Positions 36,146 to 45,118 of a stretch of 62,382 nucleotides of DNA are shown here, piece after piece. The notes beneath the pieces were generated by a model. It saw nothing but the letters and a program-made list of their open reading frames with translations. It was not told the origin of the DNA and did not search any database. The position numbers were made by a program, and so were the translations under genes. The DNA is taken from NCBI GenBank assembly GCA_030917925.1, contig JAUPTV010000129.1, positions 1 to 62,382 of the forward strand, given 5' to 3'. This stretch comes from Pseudomonadota bacterium (lineage in GTDB: Bacteria > Pseudomonadota > Gammaproteobacteria > Competibacterales > Competibacteraceae). Position 1 is the stretch's first letter. Each line of letters opens with the position of its first letter.

Positions 36146-36880
36146 ATGTTGCTCATACCCGCGATTGACTTGAAAGATGGTAAATGTGTGCGGTTGCGTC
36201 AAGGCCGCATGGAAGATTCCACAATCTTCTCGGACGACCCGGTCGCGATGGCCGAGCGTTGGGTGAAGGCCGGCGCTCGTCGCCTGCATCTGGTGGATTT
36301 GAACGGGGCGTTCGCCGGTCAACCGGTGAATGCTCAGGTCATCGGCCAGATTGCCCAAACTTTCCCTGATCTGCCCATTCAGGTGGGCGGCGGCATCCGC
36401 GATGAAGCGACGGTGGAGACTTACCTGAGCGTCGGCGTTCAGTTCGTCATCATCGGCACCAAGGCGGTGCAGGAACCGCACTTTATCAACGATATCTGCC
36501 TGGAGTATCCCGGCCACATTATCGTCGGTTTGGACGCCAAGGATGGACGAGTGGCCACGAATGGCTGGTCGAAATTGTCCAAGCACAATGTGATTGACCT
36601 CGCGCAAACTTTCGAGCGCGATGGCGTGGAAGCGATTATTTACACCGACATTGGCCGCGACGGCATGATGCAGGGCGTTAATGTCGAAGCCACGGTCCGG
36701 TTGGCGCAGGCCATCGGGATTCCGGTCATTGCTTCCGGCGGGGTCAGCACTCTGGACGATGTGCGGGCGCTGTGTGCGGTTGAGAGTGAAGGCATTATGG
36801 GCGCGATCATCGGGCGAGCGCTGTACGATGGCGTGATCGATCTCGCGGAAGCGCAGCGTTTGGCGGAAGCCGTGGAGTAG
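36146..36880 (+). CDS. hisA: ProFAR isomerase
   Basis: A 244-residue TIM-barrel enzyme isomerising the aminoaldose ProFAR. ATG 36146 ([20 protein letters not shown]) has GGAAGAAG upstream and the family start. Phosphate-binding halves GGGIRDEAT and [11 protein letters not shown] and catalytic Asp residues in AIDLKDG and YTDIGRDG are present. 8 bp before hisF, its evolutionary paralogue. Confidence 0.97.
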   Translation: MLLIPAIDLKDGKCVRLRQGRMEDSTIFSDDPVAMAERWVKAGARRLHLVDLNGAFAGQPVNAQVIGQIAQTFPDLPIQVGGGIRDEATVETYLSVGVQFVIIGTKAVQEPHFINDICLEYPGHIIVGLDAKDGRVATNGWSKLSKHNVIDLAQTFERDGVEAIIYTDIGRDGMMQGVNVEATVRLAQAIGIPVIASGGVSTLDDVRALCAVESEGIMGAIIGRALYDGVIDLAEAQRLAEAVE

Positions 36881-36888
36881 TCATTAAA

Positions 36889-37662
36889 ATGGGATTAGCC
36901 AAGCGCATCATCCCCTGCCTGGACGTGGATCGTGGCCGGGTGGTCAAAGGCGTCAAGTTCGTAGAGATCCGCGATGCTGGCGACCCGGTGGAAATCGCCC
37001 GCCGCTATGATCTGGAAGGCGCTGACGAAATCACCTTTCTGGATATTACCGCCAGTTCCGACGACCGGGAAACGATGGTGCATGTCGTTGAACAGGTGGC
37101 CAGCGAAGTGTTTATTCCGCTGACAGTGGGCGGCGGCATTCGCACGCTGGACGATGTGCGGCGGATGCTCAACGCCGGCGCGGATAAAGTGTCGATTAAC
37201 ACTGCCGCCATTGCCCGCCCGGAGTTTGTCCGCGAAGCCGCCGAGCGTTTCGGCAATCAGTGTATCGTGGTCGCCATTGACGCCAAGGCTGTGCATACCG
37301 AAGGGGAAACGCCTCGCTGGGAAATCTTCACCCACGGCGGCCGCCGACCGACCGGTATCGACGCCATTGAATGGGCGCGGCGCATGGCCGACTATGGCGC
37401 GGGCGAAATTCTGCTGACCAGCATGGATCGTGACGGCACCAAGCGCGGCTTTGATCTAGAGTTGACCCGCGCCATCAGCGAAGCGGTGAGCATTCCCGTG
37501 ATTGCTTCCGGCGGTGTGGGAACGCTCGATCATCTGGCGGATGGCGTTCTGTTCGGTAAAGCCGACGCCGTGCTGGCCGCCAGCATCTTCCACTTTGCCG
37601 AATACACGATTGAACAAGCCAAGCGCCATTTGCAGGCGCGGGGCATTGAAGTCAGATTGTGA
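36889..37662 (+). CDS. hisF: Imidazole glycerol phosphate synthase cyclase subunit
   Basis: A 257-residue TIM barrel forming imidazole glycerol phosphate and AICAR with HisH. Signature [19 protein letters not shown] at the start, [29 protein letters not shown] and [14 protein letters not shown]. Two catalytic Asp residues are in CLDVDRG and SMDRDG. Full length; hisI follows 14 bp later. Confidence 0.98.
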   Translation: MGLAKRIIPCLDVDRGRVVKGVKFVEIRDAGDPVEIARRYDLEGADEITFLDITASSDDRETMVHVVEQVASEVFIPLTVGGGIRTLDDVRRMLNAGADKVSINTAAIARPEFVREAAERFGNQCIVVAIDAKAVHTEGETPRWEIFTHGGRRPTGIDAIEWARRMADYGAGEILLTSMDRDGTKRGFDLELTRAISEAVSIPVIASGGVGTLDHLADGVLFGKADAVLAASIFHFAEYTIEQAKRHLQARGIEVRL

Positions 37663-37676
37663 ATACGAGAAAACCC

Positions 37677-38066
37677 ATGACTGAAAACTGGTTGGATCGC
37701 ATCAAATGGACAGCGGACGGACTGGTTCCCGCCATCGCCCAGGATGCCCAGAGCGGCCGGGTGCTGATGATGGCCTGGATGAACCGCGAATCGCTGCAAC
37801 GCACGGTCGACTGCGGCGAAGCCGTGTACTGGTCGCGTTCCCGGCAACAGATCTGGCACAAGGGCGAAAGCTCCGGCCATACCCAGAAGATCAAGCATAT
37901 CCGCTTGGATTGCGACGCTGACGTGCTGCTGCTGGACATCGAACAAATCGGCGGCATTGCCTGCCATACCGGGCGGCAAAGCTGCTTTTTCGAGGAATTG
38001 CGCGACGGTCAATGGGTTGCAGTGGACCCCGTGATCAAAGACCCCCGCGAGATTTACGGTTCATGA
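37677..38066 (+). CDS. hisI: Phosphoribosyl-AMP cyclohydrolase
   Basis: A 129-residue single-function HisI. ATG 37677 preferred over the GTG at 37659. Zinc/magnesium motifs: [38 protein letters not shown] and [13 protein letters not shown]. Overlaps hisE by 4 bp (ATGA), so the cyclohydrolase and pyrophosphohydrolase activities, fused in enteric bacteria, are separate here. Confidence 0.97.
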   Translation: MTENWLDRIKWTADGLVPAIAQDAQSGRVLMMAWMNRESLQRTVDCGEAVYWSRSRQQIWHKGESSGHTQKIKHIRLDCDADVLLLDIEQIGGIACHTGRQSCFFEELRDGQWVAVDPVIKDPREIYGS

Positions 38067-38386
38067 GCGACCAGATTCTGCGCGAACTGGCGGCGACTCT
38101 GGAAGCGCGCAAGCAGGCCGATCCGGACAGTTCTTATGTCGCCCGGCTGTACGCCAAGGGACTGGACGCCATTTTGAAAAAGGTTGGCGAGGAAGCCGCA
38201 GAAACCCTGCTGGCCGCCAAGAATGGCGATCCCGAACCCCTGGTGCGCGAAACCGCTGATTTATGGTTTCATACCCTGGTCATGCTGGCTCATCAGGGCC
38301 TTGGCCCAGACGCGGTGCTGAATGAACTGCAACGCCGGGTCGGCACGTCCGGCCTGGTCGAAAAAGCGGCGCGTCCCGCCGACTAG
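38063..38386 (+). CDS. hisE: Phosphoribosyl-ATP pyrophosphatase
   Basis: A 107-residue MazG-like pyrophosphohydrolase performing the second histidine step. ATG 38063 overlaps the hisI stop. Core: [20 protein letters not shown], then [10 protein letters not shown] and [17 protein letters not shown], the metal-binding ExxE...ExxD pattern. Ends the his block 38 bp before tatA. Confidence 0.97.
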   Translation: MSDQILRELAATLEARKQADPDSSYVARLYAKGLDAILKKVGEEAAETLLAAKNGDPEPLVRETADLWFHTLVMLAHQGLGPDAVLNELQRRVGTSGLVEKAARPAD

Positions 38387-38424
38387 AACGCTCCCCTTTA
38401 ACCTTCCATTCAAGGCCCACCATT

Positions 38425-38670
38425 ATGCATTTCAGTATTTGGGAACTCGCCCTGATTCTGGTCATCGTCCTCGTCCTCTTCGGCGGCAGTCGGCTGCGCA
38501 ATCTCGGCTCCGATCTGGGTTCAGCGATTCGCGGCTTTCGCGACTCCATGAAGGAAGGCAGCAAACCGGAAACTGCCGGGGAAGATCCGAAAAAACTTGA
38601 ACAGGCGACAACCCAGGAACAGACAGCGGGCGTACACGACCCACTGGCCAAGGAACGAGACAAGGTGTAA
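38425..38670 (+). CDS. tatA: Twin-arginine translocase subunit TatA
   Basis: An 81-residue protein: N-terminal membrane helix (IWELALILVIVLVLFGG), hinge, then amphipathic helix LRNLGSDLGSAIRGFRDSM with acidic/charged tail. Forms the protein-conducting channel. The his-tat adjacency is common in gammaproteobacteria. Confidence 0.95.
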   Translation: MHFSIWELALILVIVLVLFGGSRLRNLGSDLGSAIRGFRDSMKEGSKPETAGEDPKKLEQATTQEQTAGVHDPLAKERDKV

Positions 38671-38688
38671 GGCCCGGACCACGCTAAC

Positions 38689-39135
38689 ATGTTTGAAATC
38701 GGCTTCTGGGAGATGGTCCTGGTCGGCGTCGTCGCCATGATTGTGGTTGGCCCCGAGCGCCTGCCGGGACTGGCGCGGACTGCCGGGATGTGGCTGGGCA
38801 AGGCGCGGCGGATGGTCGCTGACGTCAAGGCCGAGGTGGATCGTGAACTGCATCTGGAAGAGATCAAGCAGTCACTGCGCCAGCAGGTCGAACTGACTGA
38901 CATCAACCAGATGAAGCAGGATTTCACGGCTCAGGCGAAAGCCATTCAAGAGGATATTCAGGCCGAATTTGATGATCCGGGTCCTCCGCCCGGATGGCAA
39001 CCGGGTATGATCTCTGCGCCGCCGCCGCCCGATTGGCAATCGTCAGTGGCTGACTCCCCAATGGCAGAATCTGCCCCGGTTTCCTTGCAGAAATCGCCAC
39101 CCCCATCTGCTCCCTCCCCGCCTGCTGCGAATTAA
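38689..39135 (+). CDS. tatB: Twin-arginine translocase subunit TatB
   Basis: A 148-residue protein. Starts MFEIGFWEMVLVGVVAMIVV with the conserved Glu in the membrane helix and GPERLPGLART hinge, followed by a long amphipathic helix and a Pro-rich C-terminal tail (about 105-148). Binds twin-Arg precursors with TatC. Confidence 0.95.
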   Translation: MFEIGFWEMVLVGVVAMIVVGPERLPGLARTAGMWLGKARRMVADVKAEVDRELHLEEIKQSLRQQVELTDINQMKQDFTAQAKAIQEDIQAEFDDPGPPPGWQPGMISAPPPPDWQSSVADSPMAESAPVSLQKSPPPSAPSPPAAN

Positions 39136-39138
39136 CCC

Positions 39139-39900
39139 GTGTCCGACGCCGACCGCGAATTACCGTTTATCAGCCATCTGCTGGAATTGCGCACCCGTCT
39201 GCTGCGCATAGTGGGCGGCATCCTGTTGGTATTTGTAGCGATGTCGCCGTTCGCTAACCCGATTTATAGCGCCCTGGCCGGGCCATTAACCCGCCACATG
39301 CCCGCTAACAGCAGCATGATTGCGATTGATGTGCTATCACCGTTCCTGACGCCGCTCAAATTTACCCTGATTCTGGCGGTGTTCGTCACCATGCCTTGGG
39401 TGCTCTACCAGGTGTGGGCGTTCGTCGCGCCCGGCCTGTATCAGCGCGAAAAACGGATGGCGATTCCGGTTCTGTTGTCCAGCACGATCCTGTTTTACTG
39501 CGGCATGGCCTTCGCCTATTTCCTGATCATGCCGATCTTCTTCGGTTTCATTACCACTACTGCGCCGGAGGGCGTCGCGGTGATGACCGATATTAATCGC
39601 TACCTCGATTTCGTCATGACGATCTTCTTTGCTTTCGGAGTGGCGTTTGAAGTGCCGGTGGCAACCGTGATTCTGGCGCTGCTGGGCATTCTTTCGCCCG
39701 AGGCTATGGCCGCCAAACGGCCCTACATCATTGTCGGCGCTTTCGTGATCGGGATGTTGCTGACTCCACCTGATGTCATTTCGCAAACCCTGCTGGCCAT
39801 ACCGATCTGGATGCTGTTTGAAGTCGGCATCTTCATCTCGCGCCTGCTGCTGCGTCGCCGGGCCACCCAATCTGCTGCCGCTTCCACTCCAGAACCTTGA
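39139..39900 (+). CDS. tatC: Twin-arginine translocase subunit TatC
   Basis: A 253-residue six-helix membrane protein recognising twin-Arg signal peptides. GTG start 3 bp after tatB. Characteristic FISHLLELRTRLLRI at the start, the periplasmic DVLSPFLTPLKF, FVAPGLYQREKR and AFGVAFEVPVA. Complete. Confidence 0.97.
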   Translation: MSDADRELPFISHLLELRTRLLRIVGGILLVFVAMSPFANPIYSALAGPLTRHMPANSSMIAIDVLSPFLTPLKFTLILAVFVTMPWVLYQVWAFVAPGLYQREKRMAIPVLLSSTILFYCGMAFAYFLIMPIFFGFITTTAPEGVAVMTDINRYLDFVMTIFFAFGVAFEVPVATVILALLGILSPEAMAAKRPYIIVGAFVIGMLLTPPDVISQTLLAIPIWMLFEVGIFISRLLLRRRATQSAAASTPEP

Positions 39901-39927
39901 ACGCACGGGACAGGCGGGAATTTGCCA

Positions 39928-40152
39928 ATGGACATCGTACATTTTCGCCTCTCCCTGACCGCTGAACAGATGCGCAGTTACTATGAAGGCGTCGCCCGTC
40001 AGGTGGTCGTCCGCGCCCATGATGGGCGGCGAATCCAGTTCCCGGCGCAATGGTTGCGGCGCTTTGTCACGCTGGATGGGGTCCATGGCCGGTTCGAGAT
40101 GCGGTTTGGCGAAGATCGGAAGTTGATCGACTTTCACCGGGTTGGCGACTGA
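39928..40152 (+). CDS. DUF2835 small protein
   Basis: A 74-residue soluble protein matching DUF2835: FRLSLTAEQMRSYYEG, VVRAHDGRRIQFPAQWLRRF and GVHGRFEMRF. ATG 39928 is preferred to ATG 39922. It lies 27 bp after tatC and 3 bp before the FkbM gene. Function unknown; common in gammaproteobacteria. Confidence 0.88.
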   Translation: MDIVHFRLSLTAEQMRSYYEGVARQVVVRAHDGRRIQFPAQWLRRFVTLDGVHGRFEMRFGEDRKLIDFHRVGD

Positions 40153-40155
40153 CTC

Positions 40156-40914
40156 GTGAACATCTGGCCCGGCCTTGAACGACAGTGGGGATTGCTGCGT
40201 TCAGTGCTGATGTACCACGCGATTCCGTTTCGCCGTCGCCGCCTGACCCGGTTTTACGCGCCATTTATCCGCCCCGGCGATCTCTGCTTTGACATTGGCG
40301 CACATGTCGGCAGCCGCTTGCGCGCCTGGATGCCGCTGGGCGCCCGGATTATTGCCGTGGAACCACAACCTGATTGCATGGCGCTGTTGCGGCGCTGGTT
40401 TGGCCAACACGCGCACATTACCTTGGTGGAACAAGCGGTCGGCGCGGTGCCGGGCATTGCGGAATTGCTGATCAGTTCCCGCACCCCCACTGTTACCACA
40501 TTATCGCCAGCCTGGATTAGCACAGTGCAACAGGAGCGCGGATTTGCCGCCGTGCGCTGGAATGAGCGGGCTTCGGTCACGGTCACGACGCTGGATGAAC
40601 TGATTGCCCGTTACGGACTCCCGGCATTCTGCAAAATCGACGTGGAGGGCTATGAATTGGCAGTGCTGAAAGGCTTGTCACAACCAATTCCTGCTTTGTC
40701 CTTTGAATATTTGCCGGCCTGTCTGGAGGCGGCGCAGGACGGCGTAGCGCATTTGGCGAAATTAGGGCCGTACCAATTCAACTGGTCGGTTGGCGAAGTG
40801 CAATGCTTGCGGTCGGCGCAATGGCTGGACGCGGAAGCGATGCTTCGCCAGTTAAATCAGCGCCACTCTGCCGGGAACTCCGGCGATATTTACGCCCGGT
40901 TATCCCCCGCATGA
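40156..40914 (+). CDS. FkbM-family methyltransferase
   Basis: A 252-residue SAM-dependent methyltransferase of the FkbM type, with motif I LCFDIGAHVGSRLRAWMPLG and IIAVEPQPD, and the family-defining CKIDVEGYELAVLKGL near residue 155. FkbM enzymes O-methylate sugars or polyketides. GTG start. It overlaps the RibD-type reductase gene by 4 bp (ATGA), suggesting a shared pathway. Confidence 0.9.
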   Translation: MNIWPGLERQWGLLRSVLMYHAIPFRRRRLTRFYAPFIRPGDLCFDIGAHVGSRLRAWMPLGARIIAVEPQPDCMALLRRWFGQHAHITLVEQAVGAVPGIAELLISSRTPTVTTLSPAWISTVQQERGFAAVRWNERASVTVTTLDELIARYGLPAFCKIDVEGYELAVLKGLSQPIPALSFEYLPACLEAAQDGVAHLAKLGPYQFNWSVGEVQCLRSAQWLDAEAMLRQLNQRHSAGNSGDIYARLSPA

Positions 40915-41780
40915 CGGACGATCCCGTGGCCATTGATCGGGAAACCGGCTGGGCGCTGCTGTTGGAAGTGCGTCGGATTTGGCACGCTTTGGAGACATGG
41001 CCGGCTCGCTTGGAAATCGGGCTGAACCACGTCGCCCCGCTCCTTGAAATCGCCAGCGATGGTTCCTGGGCGGCGCAGATTCCCGTCACCGAAGCGGGCG
41101 CGGAATTGCTGGACCTCTATCTGCCGCTGGCGCTAGCCTGCCGCACTCAGCCCTTCACCGTCGCCCATCTCGGCCAAAGTCTCGATGGGCGCATTGCGAC
41201 CGTGAACGGTGCATCCTGTCCTATTAACAGTTCCGAAAATCTGACCCATTTGCACCGAATGCGCGCCCTCTGCGATGCCATTGTCGTCGGAGCGAATACG
41301 GTGGAATGCGACAATCCGCAATTGACCACCCGGCGGGTTGCCGGTCCGCATCCAGTGCGCGTCGTCCTCGATCCTCGTCGCCGCCTGTCCCCTGAACATC
41401 GCCTGTTCCATGACGGCATGGCGCCGACCGTGCTGGTATGCGCCGAGGCGCTGGCGAATCAGTCGGGACCGGGCCAGGTTCAGGTGATTGGCGTTCCGGG
41501 TGATGGGCAGCGATTATCTCTCGTCGAAGTGCTGCGGCAACTGCATGAGCGCGGCCTGTTCGGGCTATTTATTGAAGGTGGCGGTCTGACGGTTTCAGCC
41601 TTTTTACAAGCCGGGCTGCTGGACCGACTGCAAATCACCATCGCCCCTCTGATCATCGGTTCCGGACGCCCCGGCATGACGCTGCCAGTGATTGAAGACT
41701 TATCCCTGGGCCTGCGTCCCCCGTGTCGCCGCTACGGCATGGGTCAGGATGTGCTGTTTGACTGCCGGTTGCGAGATTGA
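40911..41780 (+). CDS. RibD C-terminal-type (dihydrofolate-reductase-like) NADPH reductase
   Basis: A 289-residue protein with only the reductase half of RibD. A ~75-residue N-terminal extension of unknown type precedes TVAHLGQSLDGRIATVNG; then NSSENLTHLHRMRALCDAIV, GPHPVRVVLDPRRRL and the closing APLIIGSGRP. No deaminase zinc motif. ATG 40911 overlaps the FkbM stop. With a full RibD elsewhere in the window it likely acts on a pterin or pyrimidine-like substrate in a different pathway. Its 3' end overlaps the convergent methyltransferase by 81 bp. Confidence 0.85.
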   Translation: MTDDPVAIDRETGWALLLEVRRIWHALETWPARLEIGLNHVAPLLEIASDGSWAAQIPVTEAGAELLDLYLPLALACRTQPFTVAHLGQSLDGRIATVNGASCPINSSENLTHLHRMRALCDAIVVGANTVECDNPQLTTRRVAGPHPVRVVLDPRRRLSPEHRLFHDGMAPTVLVCAEALANQSGPGQVQVIGVPGDGQRLSLVEVLRQLHERGLFGLFIEGGGLTVSAFLQAGLLDRLQITIAPLIIGSGRPGMTLPVIEDLSLGLRPPCRRYGMGQDVLFDCRLRD

Positions 41781-42569
41781 TTGAGCGAACAAGTCCCAGT
41801 GGCCAACGCGCAGTCGGGATTGGCCCTGGGCAATCAGCCTGCGCCGTTGCATCGCCCACGCCTCCAGCCACGTCCCGGCATCCGGTGCCAGTTCGCGAAC
41901 CGCCGCGAGCCAGCCCTCCAGCAACGCGGTCTGCATCGTTGCCTGTTCAGGAACTAGCGCCCAGGGACTGGGCTGTAAGTCCACCTGATAGCCCAGCGAT
42001 TCCAGCAAGGCCCTGAGCGTAGGTGCAGCCTGTGGACCCAGCGCCGGTCCAAATCCCTTGTCCGTGCGCTGATGCCGATTCACCCACTGGCAAACGGTCG
42101 CATCATCATCCAGCACGGGTTCCCAGACGATGGTTCCGTCGTAGGTCAACGCGATCAACACTGCCGCCTGGACTTCCTGACAGCGCCGGGCCAGCCGTTT
42201 CAACCATTCCACGGAAACCAGATCAATGAGCGCAGACGCTGTAACCAGTTGCACGTCCTGGAAATCCAGTTGCGCGAAATTTCCGGCCAGATCCAGCGAT
42301 TGCCGTTCTACGGAACCGGGCAATGCTGCGCTGTGTGCCAGTAACGCCGGATCGTGATCTACCAGTCGCCAGTGCTGAACTCCGCCCAGTCGTGGCGCTA
42401 AAAATCGACAGTTCGCGCCAGTTCCACTGCCGAGATCCAGCACTGATAGCCGCCGTTCACCCCAGCGGGAACGCCGCCAGTCGATCAAGCGGGCGGTCAG
42501 TTCCGCATGGCGTGAAACCGCGTCCACCGGTTCCCGCAACGCCAGCCACTCCACGGAAAAGCCGCTCAT
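41700..42569 (-). CDS. Class I SAM-dependent methyltransferase
   Basis: A 289-residue Rossmann methyltransferase: VLDLGSGTGANCRFL (motif I, about residue 43), WRLVDHDPALL, and LVTASALIDLVS. Family otherwise unknown. It begins 4 bp within the glycosyltransferase gene end and runs to 41700, so its last ~27 codons overlap the convergent reductase gene. Position in the minus-strand operon (alcohol-dehydrogenase-like, PTPS-like, GT4, methyltransferase) suggests tailoring of a pterin-like product. Confidence 0.85.
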   Translation of the reverse strand: MSGFSVEWLALREPVDAVSRHAELTARLIDWRRSRWGERRLSVLDLGSGTGANCRFLAPRLGGVQHWRLVDHDPALLAHSAALPGSVERQSLDLAGNFAQLDFQDVQLVTASALIDLVSVEWLKRLARRCQEVQAAVLIALTYDGTIVWEPVLDDDATVCQWVNRHQRTDKGFGPALGPQAAPTLRALLESLGYQVDLQPSPWALVPEQATMQTALLEGWLAAVRELAPDAGTWLEAWAMQRRRLIAQGQSRLRVGHWDLFAQSISQPAVKQHILTHAVAATRGTQAQG

Positions 42570-43666
42570 CTCGCCGCTACCGCTTCCAGAACTTCAGCGA
42601 ACTGGGCGCTGACCGTGAGCCAATCCGGCAACGTCAGCCGGGCTGATCGAGCGCCAGCCGCCAGTCGTTCCCGCAATCCCGGCTCCTCCATGAATCGCGC
42701 CAGCGCTTCGGCCAATGCCGTGGCATCACCGGGTGGAACCAGCAATCCAGCGTCTGCCGGAACCGTGTCGGGAATGGCGCCAGCGGTGGTGCTGATAATC
42801 GGTAGACCTCGCGCCAATGCTTCAGCCAGCACCATGCCATAGCCCTCATGGAAGGAGGGCAACACAAACCCGTCAGCCTGCTGATACGCGGTCTGCAGAT
42901 CGGCGGTTTCCAACTCGCCCAGCCAGTCCACGCGGTCGATCAATCCCAAATCTTCAATCTGCTTGCGCAAGGCTGTCGCGGTCGCCGGGTCATACGCATC
43001 GCTGCCCGCACAACGCAACCGCCAGGCCACTCTCACCCCCAACCCCTCTCCCATGGGGCGAGGGGAGTCTGCGTCAGATTTCCTGAGTTGCGCCAGCGCC
43101 TGAAGCAGGACGGCATGGCCCTTGCGTGGTGTCAGGCTGGCCGCGCACAGCAAAACGAGTTCGTCACCACTGGAACCGACCGCCAGTGGCGCAGGGTCCG
43201 TACCGGGCAGCACGACGGCGCACTGCTCCGGCGTAATCGCGTAATCCGCCAACGCCCGCACGGTGCTGGGACTCGTCACGATGACCTGCCGCACCGAACG
43301 CAACGCCTCGCGTTCACTGGCGAACAACTGTTGACGTTGCGCCTCATGCAAACCGGTTTCCAGCGCCAGCGGGTGATGCACCAACCCGACCAGCCGCAAG
43401 CGCTCCCGGTGAGCCGCTACGACTTCCGGCATAGCGCCTAGCGCCAGACCGTCAATAATTGTCAGCGCCTGATCCGGTAAAGCCGCCAATACGGCATGGG
43501 CTTCATGCCGTGCGGCAGGCGTCGGCATGGGAAAGGCGGCATCCAGCGAATGCAGTTCAATTCGCCAACCGAGATGTTCCAGCCCGGCCATGATGCGCCG
43601 GTCGTAAATCGTGCCGCCGGTGCGCCGATCTGGATCGCCGGGAATCAGGAAATGCGCGGACTTCAA
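42566..43666 (-). CDS. GT4-type glycosyltransferase carrying an in-frame repeat insertion
   Basis: A 366-residue GT-B enzyme: N-terminal PGDPDRRTGGTIYDRR, acceptor region LVGLVHHPLALETGL, and donor-site E-x7-E in SFHEGYGMVLAEALARG. Around residues 200-214 it contains DSPRPMGEGLGVRV, encoded by a dispersed C/G-rich repeat inserted in frame between LRKSDA and AWRLRCAGSD. The insertion lies at a position where loops are tolerated, so the enzyme may remain active. Start overlaps the PTPS-like stop by 4 bp. Confidence 0.87.
   Translation of the reverse strand: MKSAHFLIPGDPDRRTGGTIYDRRIMAGLEHLGWRIELHSLDAAFPMPTPAARHEAHAVLAALPDQALTIIDGLALGAMPEVVAAHRERLRLVGLVHHPLALETGLHEAQRQQLFASEREALRSVRQVIVTSPSTVRALADYAITPEQCAVVLPGTDPAPLAVGSSGDELVLLCAASLTPRKGHAVLLQALAQLRKSDADSPRPMGEGLGVRVAWRLRCAGSDAYDPATATALRKQIEDLGLIDRVDWLGELETADLQTAYQQADGFVLPSFHEGYGMVLAEALARGLPIISTTAGAIPDTVPADAGLLVPPGDATALAEALARFMEEPGLRERLAAGARSARLTLPDWLTVSAQFAEVLEAVAAR
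43031..43069. repeat. Dispersed REP-like repeat inside a coding sequence
   Basis: The sequence CACCCCCAACCCCTCTCCCA followed by TGGGGCGAGGGGAG has the form of the common intergenic bacterial repeat. A degenerate copy lies at 7961-8000. Here it sits in frame inside the glycosyltransferase gene. Confidence 0.7.
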
Positions 43667-44064
43667 GACAGTACGCCCTCATAGGATGCCCAGGCGACAT
43701 GAGATTCGTGCAGGGTGACGCGCATGGAACTCAGCTCAGCGGTGTTCGGCCCCAGTTGCCCCTCCTCAATCCGCACGGCCATGCGGTCAAAAATCTCCCG
43801 CGCCAGGAACTCGGTCGTGGTATTGCGTCCAGCGAACTCCGGGGTCTGATCCAGGTTGCGGTAATTCAATTCGGCCAGCACCGCCCGCAGGCTGTCGCTC
43901 AGCTTGCCAATGTCCACGACGACGCCATCGGGATCGAGGTCGGGACGACGCAATTCCAGATCGACGACGTAGGTCGCCCCATGCATCTTCTGAGCGGGGC
44001 CAAAAATGGTGCCTTGGAAGCTGTGGGCGATCATGAAATGATCACGGACGCAAACGGTGTACAT
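43663..44064 (-). CDS. Divergent 6-pyruvoyl-tetrahydropterin synthase / QueD-like protein lacking the usual catalytic residues
   Basis: A 133-residue T-fold protein. ATG 44064 (MYTVCVRDHFMIAHSF) is chosen. It keeps the first zinc His (H14) and H28, but the canonical HGHNY reads HGATY (A30). The catalytic Cys before it is absent (GPAQKMHG) and the usual Asp-His is NY in LNYRNLD. So it is unlikely to be a normal PTPS or QueD. The C-terminal RVTLHESHVAWASY keeps the substrate-binding Glu. It sits between an alcohol-dehydrogenase-like gene and GT4, pointing to a modified pterin-type role. Confidence 0.82.
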   Translation of the reverse strand: MYTVCVRDHFMIAHSFQGTIFGPAQKMHGATYVVDLELRRPDLDPDGVVVDIGKLSDSLRAVLAELNYRNLDQTPEFAGRNTTTEFLAREIFDRMAVRIEEGQLGPNTAELSSMRVTLHESHVAWASYEGVLS

Positions 44065-44088
44065 GGGAAAATTCCGGGTGGTAAGCAC

Positions 44089-45072
44089 TTAATAAACAAT
44101 ACGATGACACAATACGCCGGATGGATTCCGGCTCAATTCGGCCAGCGCCTGCGGCAAATCCTCGAATGGACTTTCGCCGCTGATCAGCCCATCCAGGACC
44201 GGATTCTCCAGCAGTTCCATGACGGTCGCCATGCGTCGTGAAAAGTTCCAGCGACTGCGCTGGGCCGTCGCAATCTGACTGACCTGAGAACTGCGTATTT
44301 TAAGGCGTTTGACGTGGAAGTCTTCGCCCAATGGGAGCGGAACCGACTGAGCGCCAAACCAACTGGCTTCTACCACGGTCGCCTCAAAGCCAGCCAGACT
44401 GAGTGCTGTCACCAGGCCGGCGGGAGCGCCGCTGGCATGAATGACCACATCCTGCGCACCTTCCGCGCATTCTGGCAAGGTAAAGCGCACCCCGATGGAT
44501 TCGGCGATGCGGGCTTTGCCGGGGTCAATATCCAGCAATTGGACATGACAACCTGGTAATTGTCCGGCCAGCCAGGCGCTCAAACAGCCCACCACCCCGG
44601 CCCCGATCACCGTGATCCGGTCACCTAATCGGGGCGCGGCGTCCCACAACACATTTAGCGCTGTTTCCAGATTTGCCGCCAGCACCGCCCGCCCTGCGGG
44701 AATTGAGGGCGGCATCAGCGTCACCGCTGAGGTTGGAACGACGTAGCGATCCTGATGCGGATACAGGCAGAAGACGGTTTTCCCGAGCAGTGCCTGTGGC
44801 CCGATTTCAACGACGCCCACGTTGCAATAACCGTATTTTACCGGTCCGGGAAATTCGCCGTCCTGGAACGGTGCCCGCATCGCGGCATATTGACCGGGCG
44901 GCATCTCGCCGCGAAAGATTTGACTCTCGGTGCCGCGACTGATAGCGCTATACCGGGTCCGCACTTGCACCTCATCCGGCCCGGTTAATGGCAGACATTC
45001 GCGGCGCAATTCGCCACAACCGGGTGCCATCAACCAAAAAGCTCGGGCGTCCTGAAATTCAGCTATGATCAT
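44089..45072 (-). CDS. Zinc-less alcohol-dehydrogenase-like (MDR) oxidoreductase
   Basis: A 327-residue medium-chain dehydrogenase/reductase. ATG 45072 (MIIAEFQDARAFWL) is preferred; a longer reading to 45225 has no conserved features. The NAD(P) motif ITVIGAGVVGCLSAWLAG (about 165-182) is intact. The substrate domain has SAISRGTESQIFRGEMP where many relatives have the zinc Cys, and lacks the four-cysteine structural zinc loop. First gene of a minus-strand set followed by PTPS-like, GT4 and methyltransferase genes; divergent from the H-box gene. Confidence 0.85.
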   Translation of the reverse strand: MIIAEFQDARAFWLMAPGCGELRRECLPLTGPDEVQVRTRYSAISRGTESQIFRGEMPPGQYAAMRAPFQDGEFPGPVKYGYCNVGVVEIGPQALLGKTVFCLYPHQDRYVVPTSAVTLMPPSIPAGRAVLAANLETALNVLWDAAPRLGDRITVIGAGVVGCLSAWLAGQLPGCHVQLLDIDPGKARIAESIGVRFTLPECAEGAQDVVIHASGAPAGLVTALSLAGFEATVVEASWFGAQSVPLPLGEDFHVKRLKIRSSQVSQIATAQRSRWNFSRRMATVMELLENPVLDGLISGESPFEDLPQALAELSRNPSGVLCHRIVY

Positions 45073-45118
45073 ATCAATTTTATCCCATGGACACTTTCTG
45101 GCAACCGGAGGGACCAGT

